64,000 nucleotides of DNA from Oceanisphaera sp. IT1-181 (lineage in GTDB: Bacteria > Pseudomonadota > Gammaproteobacteria > Enterobacterales > Aeromonadaceae), in NCBI RefSeq assembly GCF_033807535.1, contig NZ_CP136856.1, forward strand, positions 2,661,001-2,725,000, written 5' to 3'. The notes beneath the pieces were generated by a model, which ran no database searches, had not been told where the DNA came from, and saw nothing but the letters and a program-made list of their open reading frames with translations. The translations under genes were made by a program, and so were the position numbers. Positions 53,399 to 62,224 of this stretch are shown piece after piece (within the stretch, counting starts at the first letter, position 1; each line of letters begins with the position of its first letter).

Positions 53399-54691
53399 TT
53401 AAGTTAACTGCGCCCACATGCGTTCAGGTTGCATTAAGTACTGGCACCAACGCCGATTAAATCGGGCTAAGGTAGCGCCATCAATCAGGCGATGATCCGC
53501 AGACCAACACACCATCATAATGGCCTGTGATTCACACTCGCCTTGTTCATTAAAGCGCGGCACAAAGCGCCATTTACCTAAGGCGGCTATCGCAACCTGA
53601 GGTGCTGTGACGATGGGCGTGGACACCAACCCGCCTAAGGCGCCCACGTTAGACAAGCTAATAGTGGCGCCTTGCAGCTCATGAGGCGTAAGTTTCCCCG
53701 CCCGCGCCGCCGTGCTCAAGCGCGCAAGCTCGGCCGCTATCTCTAATAACGATAGTTGCTGGCAATTGCGCAATACCGGCACCAGCAAGCCACTTAGTGT
53801 ATCGACGGCCACGCCAATATGATGCGACTCTTGATAGTGAAGATGACGAGCTTCTTCATCTAGTCGTGCATTTAATAACGGAAAATCTACCAGCGTGAGC
53901 GACAGCGCTTTAATAAAAAAAGGCAATAAGGTGAGCTTACGTTGCTGCTCGTCAAACACGGGCGTTAAACGTGCTTTTAGCTGCAGTAGTTCATCCAAAC
54001 GCAGCTCATCGCATAAGGTAAATTGCGGTATACTGAGGCTGGCGGTCATCTGTTTGGCCATGGCTGCCCGGATGCCGGTCAGCGGCTCGCGAGCCTCACT
54101 GGTTGGCGGGCTGTTAAGCTGCTCTTGTTTAGTCCTCTGAGTGGAGGAAGAAGGTGCTGCTGTGGTAGCTGCGTGTCTGGTAGACGAGTGCGTTGCTAAA
54201 AAGACAGCCAGATCCTCTTTACAGACTCGGCCGTTGTCGCCGGAGCCTTGCACCTCGCTTAACTCAATGTCTTGCTCGCGCGCCAACCGGCGCACCGCAG
54301 GGCTGGCCACAGTCTTGCCTGTTCCTTGATTAGCGATATCTTGGGATGGGCGGCTTTCAGTCTGATTAGTCTGAATACTGCTCACTGCATCATCACTAGA
54401 CTCAGGTACGGCAGGATCCGTTGCTGCGATGGTGGCGGCTATCTCCATGGCAAACAGCGGCGCATGCACCTTTGCTAACTCACCTTTAGGCACATACAGC
54501 TTAGTGATCACCCCATTATGCATGGCCGGAATTTGCACCAAGGCCTTATCGGTCATCACATCGCAAATGGCTTGATCTTCAGTGACCTGCTCGCCTTCAG
54601 CTACCAGCCACTCCACCAGCTCACACTCCACTATGCCCTCACCTATATCGGGCAGATAAAAGTCCTGTTGCTCTTGCTTCTCTTGACTCAT
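53399..54691 (-). CDS. bkdB: Branched-chain 2-oxo acid dehydrogenase E2 (dihydrolipoyl acyltransferase)
   Basis: E2 is the core of the complex that converts branched-chain 2-oxo acids to acyl-CoAs. A lipoyl domain (about residues 10-85) has the lipoylated lysine in DVMTDKALVQIP. A linker, a peripheral-subunit-binding domain (ASPAVRRLAREQDIELSEVQG, about 130-165) and a catalytic domain follow, with the histidine in CWSADHRLIDGATLARF. The length of 430 residues fits a single-lipoyl E2. It begins 8 bp after E1beta. The substrate class is inferred from the split E1alpha/E1beta arrangement and lipoyl sequence. Confidence 0.9.
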   Translation of the reverse strand: MSQEKQEQQDFYLPDIGEGIVECELVEWLVAEGEQVTEDQAICDVMTDKALVQIPAMHNGVITKLYVPKGELAKVHAPLFAMEIAATIAATDPAVPESSDDAVSSIQTNQTESRPSQDIANQGTGKTVASPAVRRLAREQDIELSEVQGSGDNGRVCKEDLAVFLATHSSTRHAATTAAPSSSTQRTKQEQLNSPPTSEAREPLTGIRAAMAKQMTASLSIPQFTLCDELRLDELLQLKARLTPVFDEQQRKLTLLPFFIKALSLTLVDFPLLNARLDEEARHLHYQESHHIGVAVDTLSGLLVPVLRNCQQLSLLEIAAELARLSTAARAGKLTPHELQGATISLSNVGALGGLVSTPIVTAPQVAIAALGKWRFVPRFNEQGECESQAIMMVCWSADHRLIDGATLARFNRRWCQYLMQPERMWAQLT

Positions 54692-54699
54692 GGTTTCCC

Positions 54700-55677
54700 C
54701 TAAAAGTTAACCGTGTCCATGATCGCGCTAAACACTTTGAGCTGATCTGCCTGATATTCTTTTTCAAGCGCCAATGGGTATGGCGTATCTAAGCCACAAA
54801 CCCGAGCAATGGGGCTTTCTAAGTACAAAAAGCAATGCTGTTGAATAGTGGCGGCAATTTCACCGGCAAAGCCACCGGTCAACGGCGCTTCGTGGCTGAT
54901 CACTAATCGGCCGGTTTTCAGTACCGAGTCCACAATGCAGTCTTGATCCCAAGGTAAAATAGTGCGCAAATCAATCAATTCACAAGACACACCCTCCAGC
55001 TCCGCCAGCACCACCGCCTTGGCGGCCACTTCCATTTGCGCGCCCCAGGCCAATACAGTGACATCGCAGCCGCTCTGTACCACTTCAGCTTTATCGAGTG
55101 GTGTTTCATAATAAGCAATATCCACCTCACCCACCGCAGCACGGTACAAGCGTTTGGGCTCCATAAAAAGCACTGGATCTGGGCAGGCAATAGCGGCCAG
55201 CAACAAACCTTTGGCTTGGGCAGGGTTACGCGGTATCACCACCCGAATACCTGCCGTATGGGCAAAGTAAGCTTCCGGTGATTGACTGTGATAATGGCCG
55301 CCAGCAATACCGCCCCCGTACGGGGTGCGAATAACTAAGCCACCCACATTAAATTCATTACCTGAGCGATACCGAAACTTAGCGGTTTCATTCACTATTT
55401 GATCAAAGGCGGGATAGATGTAATCGGCAAATTGAATTTCAGCTACCGGCTTTAACCCTCTGGCCGCCATGCCATTGGCAAAACCGATAATGCCCTGTTC
55501 GGTAAGTGGCGTATTAAAGCAGCGCGCGGTGCCGTATTTTTCCTGTAACTTACTGGTGGCACGAAACACACCGCCAAAGTGCCCTACGTCTTCACCAAAG
55601 CACACCACGTCTTTATCTCGAGCCATCGCTAAGTCGAGAGCCTGATTAATGGCCTGCAATAAGTTCATCTCTGCCAT
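54700..55677 (-). CDS. bkdA2: Branched-chain 2-oxo acid dehydrogenase E1 beta subunit
   Basis: The beta chain pairs with E1alpha to form the thiamine-diphosphate decarboxylase. The 325 residues start MAEMNLLQAINQALDLAMARDK and contain GEDVGHFGGVFRATSKLQ, PLTEQGIIGFANGMA and GGHYHSQSPEAYFAHTAG, all typical. GAGGTG lies before the ATG at 55677, which overlaps the E1alpha stop as TAATG, so translation is coupled. A GTG start at 55686 is also possible. Confidence 0.92.
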   Translation of the reverse strand: MAEMNLLQAINQALDLAMARDKDVVCFGEDVGHFGGVFRATSKLQEKYGTARCFNTPLTEQGIIGFANGMAARGLKPVAEIQFADYIYPAFDQIVNETAKFRYRSGNEFNVGGLVIRTPYGGGIAGGHYHSQSPEAYFAHTAGIRVVIPRNPAQAKGLLLAAIACPDPVLFMEPKRLYRAAVGEVDIAYYETPLDKAEVVQSGCDVTVLAWGAQMEVAAKAVVLAELEGVSCELIDLRTILPWDQDCIVDSVLKTGRLVISHEAPLTGGFAGEIAATIQQHCFLYLESPIARVCGLDTPYPLALEKEYQADQLKVFSAIMDTVNF

Positions 55678-56861
55678 TATTTGCACCTCGCGGCACTTAG
55701 CGGATAGGCCTCGGGAAAGCGGCGAATATGGGCTTTAAGTTGAGCCAGCTGGCTGTGCAATAAGTCGGTGGGCTGCGCATACACATCAGTAATCAAGGTA
55801 TCTATATGAGGTTTAGCTATCTTTTCGGCGATTTTGAGTGCTTCTAGTACTTCTTGGCGTAATACATCAGAGGCCAACTGGTCTGCCGCTTCGTCAAGCC
55901 AATCTTGTTGTAACAGCCAGCGACGATAGCGGGCGATGGGATCTTGACTGCGCCACAGTGCTTCCTCATCTCGGGAGCGATAACCACTGGGGTCATCCGA
56001 CGAAGAATGGGCGCCTAACCGATAAGCCATGGCCTCAATTAATACAGGCTGCTGACCAGATAACGCCAGCTCTCGCGCTAGGCGTGTAGCTTCATACACA
56101 GCTAGCGCATCGGCACCGTCCACCCGAATGGCGGGTATACCATACCCCACTCCACGGCTGGCAATACCATCGCTGATATACTGCTCATGAGCCGGTGTCG
56201 AAATGGCATAACCATTATTACGACAGAAAAAAATCACCGGTGCTTTCAATACTGCTGCCATATTTAAGCCCGCATGAAAATCCCCTACAGAGGCCGCCCC
56301 CTCACCAAAGTAACACAGCGTAATATTGGGCTCGCCGCGCAGCTTTTGGCCATAAGCGTAACCGCTAGCCTGAGGGATCTGGGTGCCCAGCGGTGAGGAG
56401 ATAGTCATATAATGTAGCGCCTTACTGCCATAATGCACCGGCATTTGCCGACCTTTTCCTAAGTCGTGCTCATTCGATAACAGCTGATCCATAAACTGGG
56501 TCAAACTAAAGCCCCGATAATGCAAAGCGCCCTGCTCGCGATATTGCGCCATGATCATATCTTTATCATCCAGCGCCGCCGCACTGGCCACAGTGGTGGC
56601 TTCTTCCCCTAAACATTGCAGATAAAAACTGATACGCCCTTGGCGCTGTGCCGCCAACATTCGCTCATCTAAAATGCGAATAAACACCATGCTGTGGTAG
56701 ATTTTTAAAGCCTGTTCGCGGTTCAAATTAGGGGCACGGGCGCGAGGAAATAAGCAGCCGTCTGCTTGTAATAAGGTGAAGGTAGGAATAGACAAGGCAT
56801 GGCCGTCAATAAACTGAGGCTGATACACGCAATCTGGCGTGCTATTGCTGAGGTTATTCAT
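55677..56861 (-). CDS. bkdA1: Branched-chain 2-oxo acid dehydrogenase E1 alpha subunit
   Basis: E1alpha binds thiamine diphosphate through the GDG-type motif seen here as GEGAASVGDFHAGLNMAAVLKAPVIFFCRNNGYAIS. The phosphorylation-loop region HSSSDDPSGYRSRDE is present; in the mammalian enzyme the matching serine is the regulatory site. The preferred ATG at 56861 gives 394 residues; the open frame runs on to 56936. No dihydrolipoamide dehydrogenase or BkdR regulator lies in the group. Confidence 0.92.
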   Translation of the reverse strand: MNNLSNSTPDCVYQPQFIDGHALSIPTFTLLQADGCLFPRARAPNLNREQALKIYHSMVFIRILDERMLAAQRQGRISFYLQCLGEEATTVASAAALDDKDMIMAQYREQGALHYRGFSLTQFMDQLLSNEHDLGKGRQMPVHYGSKALHYMTISSPLGTQIPQASGYAYGQKLRGEPNITLCYFGEGAASVGDFHAGLNMAAVLKAPVIFFCRNNGYAISTPAHEQYISDGIASRGVGYGIPAIRVDGADALAVYEATRLARELALSGQQPVLIEAMAYRLGAHSSSDDPSGYRSRDEEALWRSQDPIARYRRWLLQQDWLDEAADQLASDVLRQEVLEALKIAEKIAKPHIDTLITDVYAQPTDLLHSQLAQLKAHIRRFPEAYPLSAARCK

Positions 56862-56991
56862 GGCATCACTCCCATTACTGGCCGAGCGAGTATGAAGGTG
56901 GGCCAAAAGTCCAATGGCCACTGACTGTGAGGCCAATTATAACACTTGATTAATAATGCGAGCCCCAGTCAGCAAGGCCGGCCAAAAAAAA

Positions 56992-57009
56992 GGCAGCCAA
57001 TTGGCTGCC
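56992..57009 (-). terminator. aceA terminator
   Basis: The perfect palindrome GGCAGCCAATTGGCTGCC is followed by eight T residues on the minus strand. Confidence 0.9.
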
Positions 57010-57063
57010 ATAAAGTAAGGGAACACTACTCTGAGCACACCTCAGAGGTCACACTTTTTTATA

Positions 57064-58662
57064 TTAAACGTTTTCAAACTGACCCATGGTGTTGTCTTTA
57101 CCGCCCGCCTTCAGGGCAGCTTCACCGGCAAAGAACTCTTTATGATCATCACCAATGTTGGAGCCTGCCATATCTTGGTGTTTCACGGTGGCGATGCCCT
57201 CGCGAATTTCTTTACGCTGCACATCGGCTACATAAGCCAGCATACCGCGTTCACCAAAGTAACCCTTGGCCAAGTTGTCGGTCGACAGTGCCGCCGTGTG
57301 ATAAGTAGGAAGTGTGATCAAATGATGGAAGATACCTGCTTCGCGCGCAGAGTCGCGCTGGAAGTTAGCCGTCCATTCATCCGCCAATTTACCCAGTGCG
57401 GAGTCATCATAATCCACACTCATCAGCTTTTCTCTGTCGTAACCGTTCAGATCCTTACCTTCTTCTGCCCAAGCGTCGTATACCTGCTGGCGGAAGTTCA
57501 GCGTCCAGTTAAAGGAAGGGCTGTTGTTATAAACCAGCTTGGCATTAGGCACAGTTTCGCGAATACGATTCACCATGGCGGCAATTTGGCCGACGTGAGG
57601 CTTCTCAGTTTCAATCCACAATAAATCAGCACCGTGCTGCAAGCTGGCGATACAATCCATCACCACTCGGTCTTCGCCTGAACCTTCTTTGAACTGAAAC
57701 AAGCCAGAGGCTAAGCGCTTAGGCTTCACTAACTGACCGTTTTGTTTGATCACCACATCGCCGTTGTTAATGTCTTCGGCGCTGTTAATAATGTCGCCAT
57801 CGATATAGCTGTTGTATTGGTCACCTAAATCGCCAGGCTCGTTGGTAACGGCAATTTGCTTGGTTAAGCCCGCGCCCAAGGAGTCGGTACGCGCCACTAT
57901 CACGCCATCGTCAACGCCGAGCTCTAAAAAGGCCAAGCGCACCGCATTAATCTTTGATAAGAAGTCTGCATGGGGCACAGTTACTTTGCCGTCTTGATGG
58001 CCACACTGCTTTTCATCGGACACTTGGTTTTCAATCTGAATACAGCAAGCGCCGGCTTCAATCATTTTCTTGGCCAGCAAGTAGGTGGCCTCATCGTTAC
58101 CAAAACCCGCATCAATATCGGCAATAATCGGCACTACGTGGGTTTGATGATTATCAATTTGCGTCTGAATATCGCGCATCTTAATCGCATCATCTGCTGC
58201 TTCTGCCGCTTCAAGATCACGGAATAGATGGTTAAGCTCCCAGGCATCAGCTTGGCGTAAGAAGGTATACAGCTCACTGATAAGATCCGGCACTGCGGTT
58301 TTTTCGTGCATGGATTGATCCGGCAGTGGACCAAACTGTGAGCGTAACGCCGCTACCATCCAGCCAGACAGATACAAGTAACGGCGCTCTGTGCTGGCAA
58401 AGTGTTTCTTAATGGAAATCATCTTCTGCTGGCCGATAAATCCGTGCCAGCAACCGAGTGACTGAGTGTACTTACTGCTGTCTTGGTCGTAATTCGCCAT
58501 GTCATCACGCATGATTTTTGCCGTGTACTTGGCGATATCTAACCCAGTTTTAAATTTATTCTGGATACGCATACGCGCAGCATGCGCCGGCTTAATGGCG
58601 CCCCAGCTCGGGTTTTGTTTGAGTAACGTGGTAAGTGCATCAAGTTCGCTTGCGTATGGCAT
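57064..58662 (-). CDS. aceA: Isocitrate lyase, long form
   Basis: This enzyme splits isocitrate into glyoxylate and succinate in the glyoxylate shunt. At 532 residues it belongs to the long subfamily found in Pseudomonas aeruginosa, not the 430-residue E. coli type. The catalytic cysteine region reads DEKQCGHQDGKV, in place of the KKCGH motif. PIIADIDAGFGNDEATYLLAKKMIEAGA is the metal-binding region. AAGGAC precedes the ATG. No malate synthase gene (aceB/glcB) is in the window. Confidence 0.93.
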   Translation of the reverse strand: MPYASELDALTTLLKQNPSWGAIKPAHAARMRIQNKFKTGLDIAKYTAKIMRDDMANYDQDSSKYTQSLGCWHGFIGQQKMISIKKHFASTERRYLYLSGWMVAALRSQFGPLPDQSMHEKTAVPDLISELYTFLRQADAWELNHLFRDLEAAEAADDAIKMRDIQTQIDNHQTHVVPIIADIDAGFGNDEATYLLAKKMIEAGACCIQIENQVSDEKQCGHQDGKVTVPHADFLSKINAVRLAFLELGVDDGVIVARTDSLGAGLTKQIAVTNEPGDLGDQYNSYIDGDIINSAEDINNGDVVIKQNGQLVKPKRLASGLFQFKEGSGEDRVVMDCIASLQHGADLLWIETEKPHVGQIAAMVNRIRETVPNAKLVYNNSPSFNWTLNFRQQVYDAWAEEGKDLNGYDREKLMSVDYDDSALGKLADEWTANFQRDSAREAGIFHHLITLPTYHTAALSTDNLAKGYFGERGMLAYVADVQRKEIREGIATVKHQDMAGSNIGDDHKEFFAGEAALKAGGKDNTMGQFENV

Positions 58663-59549
58663 AGTGTCTGTCCTTTATGAGGCTATCAATTAATATGCGT
58701 ACTTTACTTGTAAACTAAATACTTCTAGAACCTAGCTACTCTTAAATCCGTACTGGCTCTGTTATGAGGGCCGCAGGTTATTTTTATTAGATGTCGGTTA
58801 AGTAGCGTTTTACCATATCTTTTTATTATCATCGTTCCCGCTCATTTTGCGCCGCGTTACAACCTTAATCTGACCAAAAAACAAAAGTAAAGCAAGCCAC
58901 GCAGTAACAAATTTATAACACAGGTCACATAACCGCCTATTTTTACCACTAAAATATGATCTTAAAATCAAAATTTAGACGCTTAGACTGGCTAATTAAC
59001 AGCTAAATCATGTCAGAAACGCTTCGAGCAGCGTACATTTACGCCAATACTTCAATTAACGAGATAAGGCACACTACTTTATGAAACAAAATTGCTTGCC
59101 ATTCATCTCCTAACATAAATATCTCGCAAAGCAAACTACTCTCCCGACTCTCAGCTAGCCATCATTACGACTTAGACTCTCACTCACGCCAAATGCTGCA
59201 CAGCAAAATATTTACCATTTAACTCGACCCAGCTCACATAAGTACATGAAAAAATGCAATTCATGCCTGTGCTATCACATTACTTAAGCGCTTTTTCTTA
59301 ATTCCCCTACGGCTCTCTTTCCCTAGCACTCACTCTTAACTCTCTCTTATCTCACCCTCTATCTCATTCTCTCTCATCTATCATTTTGCACACTCGATTA
59401 CCGCCAAGGAAATTGATAGTTATTAGCTATTACTGACCTCATCCTCGAAACTCAATGTTTATGTTAAATTTTAATCATAAATATCAGTTAGTTATGGTTT
59501 AGCCATTATTAATTAGTAAGAATTAGGTCAGTATCAACACTGAGATCGT
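58663..59549. other. 887-bp AT-rich gap upstream of aceA
   Basis: This region must hold the aceA promoter. It has no open frame that looks coding. An 8-bp inverted repeat ACTGACCT (59432-59439) and AGGTCAGT (59525-59532) lies just before the ahpF remnant. Pyrimidine-rich CTCTC runs occur near 59310-59390. In relatives ahpC would lie before ahpF; I see no remnant of it. Confidence 0.5.
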
Positions 59550-60731
59550 CAGAACTGCCCCGATGTAGTGCAGGCACTGAATCTGATGGCCACCCTTAAT
59601 CCGAATATCACCCATGTGATGATAGACGGCGCCCTGTTTCAAGAAGAAATCGAGCAGCGCCAAGTGATGACGGTGCCCGCTATCTATCTGAATGGTTAGC
59701 ACTTTGGCCAAGGTCGCATCAGCCTAGAAGAAATCATCAATAAGTTAGATACGGGTGCTACTGATCGCCAAGCTGCCAGCTTAAATGAGCAAGCAACCTT
59801 CGATGTATTAGTAGTAGGCGGCGGACCTGCCGGTGCGGCAGCCGCCATTTATGCGGCGCGTAAAGGTATTCGTACTGGGCTTGTGGCCGAGCGTTTCGGC
59901 GGTCAGGTGCAAGACACCATGGGCATAGAAAACTTTATTTCCGTGCCCTATACCGAAGGCCCAAAACTGGTGGCCAGCCTTGAGCAACATGTAAAAGAAT
60001 ACGGCGTGGAAATTATTACCAATCAGCACGTGGCAGATATCACCACCATCTCCTCCACTAATCCAGACTAAGCAGGCTTGCAGGTTACGCTGGCCAGTGG
60101 CGCCACGCTTAAGAGCCGTTCGATGATTTTGGCTACCGGTGCCCGCTGGCGTGAGCTGAACGTGCCCGGTGAACAGGAATATCGCAATAAAGGCGTGGCC
60201 TATTGCCCACACTGTGACGGCCCTTTCTACAAAGGCAAACGCGTGGCAGTGGTCGGTGGCGGTAACTCTGGTATAGAAGCCGCCATCGACTTGGCGGGCA
60301 TAGTCGAGCATGTCACCGTACTGGAATTTTCCGACCACTTACGGGCCGACGAAGTGCTGCAGCGCAAAGCCAAGTCTTTGGCCAATATCGACATTATTAC
60401 TCATGCTCAGACTACAGAAGTGCTGGGTGACGGCCAGAAAGTCAGCGGCATGCACTATATCGATAGAGTCAGTGGTGAGCTGCAGCATTTAAGTTTGGCT
60501 GGCATTTTCGTGCAAATCGGCTTGGTGCCAAATACAGAGTTCTTGCAAGGCTCAGCCGTGGAGCTAACCCGCTTTGGTGAAGTGATCATCGATGCCAAGG
60601 GTGCAACCTCAATGCCCGGCGTGTTTGCCGCTGGTGATGCCACTACCGTGCCTTACAAGCAAATTGTGATTGCTATGAGTGCCGGTGCCACCGCCGCCTT
60701 GAGTGCCTATGATCATTTGATTAGATCATAA
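59550..60731 (+). pseudogene. ahpF: Alkyl hydroperoxide reductase subunit F, decayed
   Basis: AhpF is the flavoprotein that reduces the peroxidase AhpC with NADH. The remnant begins at QNCPDVVQALNLMATLNPN, equal to about residue 125 of E. coli AhpF, so the first thioredoxin-fold half is missing. Two in-frame stops follow: TAG at 59697-59699 (in the motif LNG-x-HFGQG) and TAA at 60069-60071. Everything else is in one frame and intact, including the FAD site VVGGGPAGAAAA, the redox pair CPHCDGP, the NAD site VVGGGNSGIEAA and the C-terminal GDATTVPYKQIVIAM. The last piece (60078-60731) could make a partial protein. The decay looks recent because the rest of the sequence is well kept. Confidence 0.87.
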
Positions 60732-60769
60732 ACATAACGCCATACGATATACGCTGTATGCCATACGTA

Positions 60770-60800
60770 AAAGACACCAAACTAACCGTTTGGTGTCTTT
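60770..60800. terminator. Terminator between ahpF remnant and yejK
   Basis: The stem AAAGACACCAAA/TTTGGTGTCTTT with a 7-nt loop serves both convergent genes. Confidence 0.88.
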
Positions 60801-60811
60801 CTGTCTGATAG

Positions 60812-60840
60812 CGTAAGGCGTACTGCGTAAGGCGTTATTT
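60812..60840 (+). repeat. Class A heptamer array after ahpF
   Basis: Units GTAAGGC, GTACTGC, GTAAGGC and GTTATTT run in the plus direction and end on the antisense side of the yejK stop. Confidence 0.65.
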
Positions 60841-61832
60841 TACTTCACTAACTGCGACTTCAAATTGGGTGGCAGGCCTTGAATAACCAAAGTATCGGTA
60901 TTGGCGTCGTATTGAATGCGATCCCCTAGCAGCTTTTGATCGAAGCTGATGGTTAAGCCGCCGCCGGATCCTACGTATTTGGTTAAGCCTTTTAAGGCCG
61001 AGCGATCCACCGGAAACTTATCTTCCAGCTGATATTCTTCGCTGACAAACTGATAAAAATCCAAGTCATTGTCGGTGCCCATTTCGGCCGATAATTCGCG
61101 CAGCTCCAGCTCTTCGCCTTCTTTTAGCTGCTCGCGGCAGTACTTATTAACCAGAGCCTTACTTTCGAGCTTTTCTTCGGGGCTTAATTGGCGCGCTTCA
61201 CAAAACTCATCCACGGCTTTTAGCAGGCCTTGGCTTTGCGCCTTAGGATCCATGCCTTCTACGCACGATAAGAAATTTAAGAAAAAGTCAGACACCTTGC
61301 GCCCAGCGCGGCCCTTAATAAAGGAGAAATAGCGGCGCGAGTCAGGACGAATGCGCAGTTCAGTTAAGTCTAAGCGCGCAGCCAACTGCATCTTTCCTAA
61401 GTCCAAGTAGCTAGCATGACTCACTTCCAGTTTCTCGGTCACGGTAACGCTGTCTTTGTTATCTAACAGGGCAATTAATAAGTAATGTGCACCCAGCCAT
61501 TGGTAGCGCACAAATAGCAGCACGCCCTGCTCGCTCATGTCTAAACGTTTGAGCTCAGCGAGCAAGCGCTCACCGGCCTGATGGCTAAAGGCGGCAAAGG
61601 TTAAGCTTTGATCTTCAACTCGGCGTACAAGATCGCGAAAGCTGTCGTCTTCGTCATTGAAGTAGCCAAAAATCTTACCGGCCTTGGTGTTGTAAATATG
61701 ATGCAGCTCAGCCATTAAGTGATTCACTGCCGGCCCTGTAGCGAGCTCTTCTTCACGCGTGGCAAGCTGGGTCTGACCCTGCTCATCCAAAAATAGGGAA
61801 TGTACTATGATGTGTTCTATGTCCAAGCTCAT
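60840..61832 (-). CDS. yejK: Nucleoid-associated protein YejK (NdpA)
   Basis: YejK is a conserved gammaproteobacterial protein found with the nucleoid; its function is poorly defined. The 330 residues start MSLDIEHIIVHSLFLDEQGQ and contain the family regions FGYFNDEDDSFRDLVRRVED and SRRYFSFIKGRAGRKVSDFFLNFLSC. It is divergent from yejL with 77 bp between, as in E. coli. Confidence 0.94.
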   Translation of the reverse strand: MSLDIEHIIVHSLFLDEQGQTQLATREEELATGPAVNHLMAELHHIYNTKAGKIFGYFNDEDDSFRDLVRRVEDQSLTFAAFSHQAGERLLAELKRLDMSEQGVLLFVRYQWLGAHYLLIALLDNKDSVTVTEKLEVSHASYLDLGKMQLAARLDLTELRIRPDSRRYFSFIKGRAGRKVSDFFLNFLSCVEGMDPKAQSQGLLKAVDEFCEARQLSPEEKLESKALVNKYCREQLKEGEELELRELSAEMGTDNDLDFYQFVSEEYQLEDKFPVDRSALKGLTKYVGSGGGLTISFDQKLLGDRIQYDANTDTLVIQGLPPNLKSQLVK

Positions 61833-61909
61833 AACAGATTGCCGTAGAGTTGCCTGATGGGGTGGGGTATTATAGCCGTCCTGTTATCAAGATACATGAT
61901 TGAACGCCC

Positions 61910-62137
61910 ATGCCTGTTATTTCCAAGTACGAAAAAGAATTTGACCAATTATTAAGCGAGCTTGAAGCCGTGATGGACCAACATTTGGCTCCTGCCGACT
62001 TACGCTTGATGGTGTTAGGTAATTTGGCGACCCATATTATTAATCACCAAATTGCCCCGGGACAACGCAAAACCATAGCGGATAAGTTTGCTAAGGTACT
62101 CACTGCCTCGGTAGATACGCAAAAAGGGGCTCACTAA
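61910..62137 (+). CDS. yejL: DUF1414 protein YejL
   Basis: YejL is a 75-residue conserved protein of unknown function. MPVISKYEKEFDQLLSELEAVMDQH and GNLATHIINHQIAPGQRKTIADKFAKVL are typical of the family. It lies between yejK and yejM as in E. coli. The terminator hairpin overlaps its stop codon. Confidence 0.93.
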   Translation: MPVISKYEKEFDQLLSELEAVMDQHLAPADLRLMVLGNLATHIINHQIAPGQRKTIADKFAKVLTASVDTQKGAH

Positions 62138-62148
62138 GAGCCTTTTTT
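62126..62148 (+). terminator. yejL terminator overlapping the stop codon
   Basis: The stem GGCTC/GAGCC with the TAA stop in its loop is followed by six T residues. Confidence 0.75.
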
Positions 62149-62224
62149 ATCGCTAATGTTGGATTTTTTACTCACTGCTGGCGACGTATTGCTAGCTGAT
62201 AGGTGTTAACGAAACTGCTTAATT

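Noticed and set aside
59697..60071. TAG and TAA in ahpF as recoded or readthrough codons
   Set aside because: They are two different stops at positions that are not special in AhpF, and the N-terminus is also missing, so decay is simpler.
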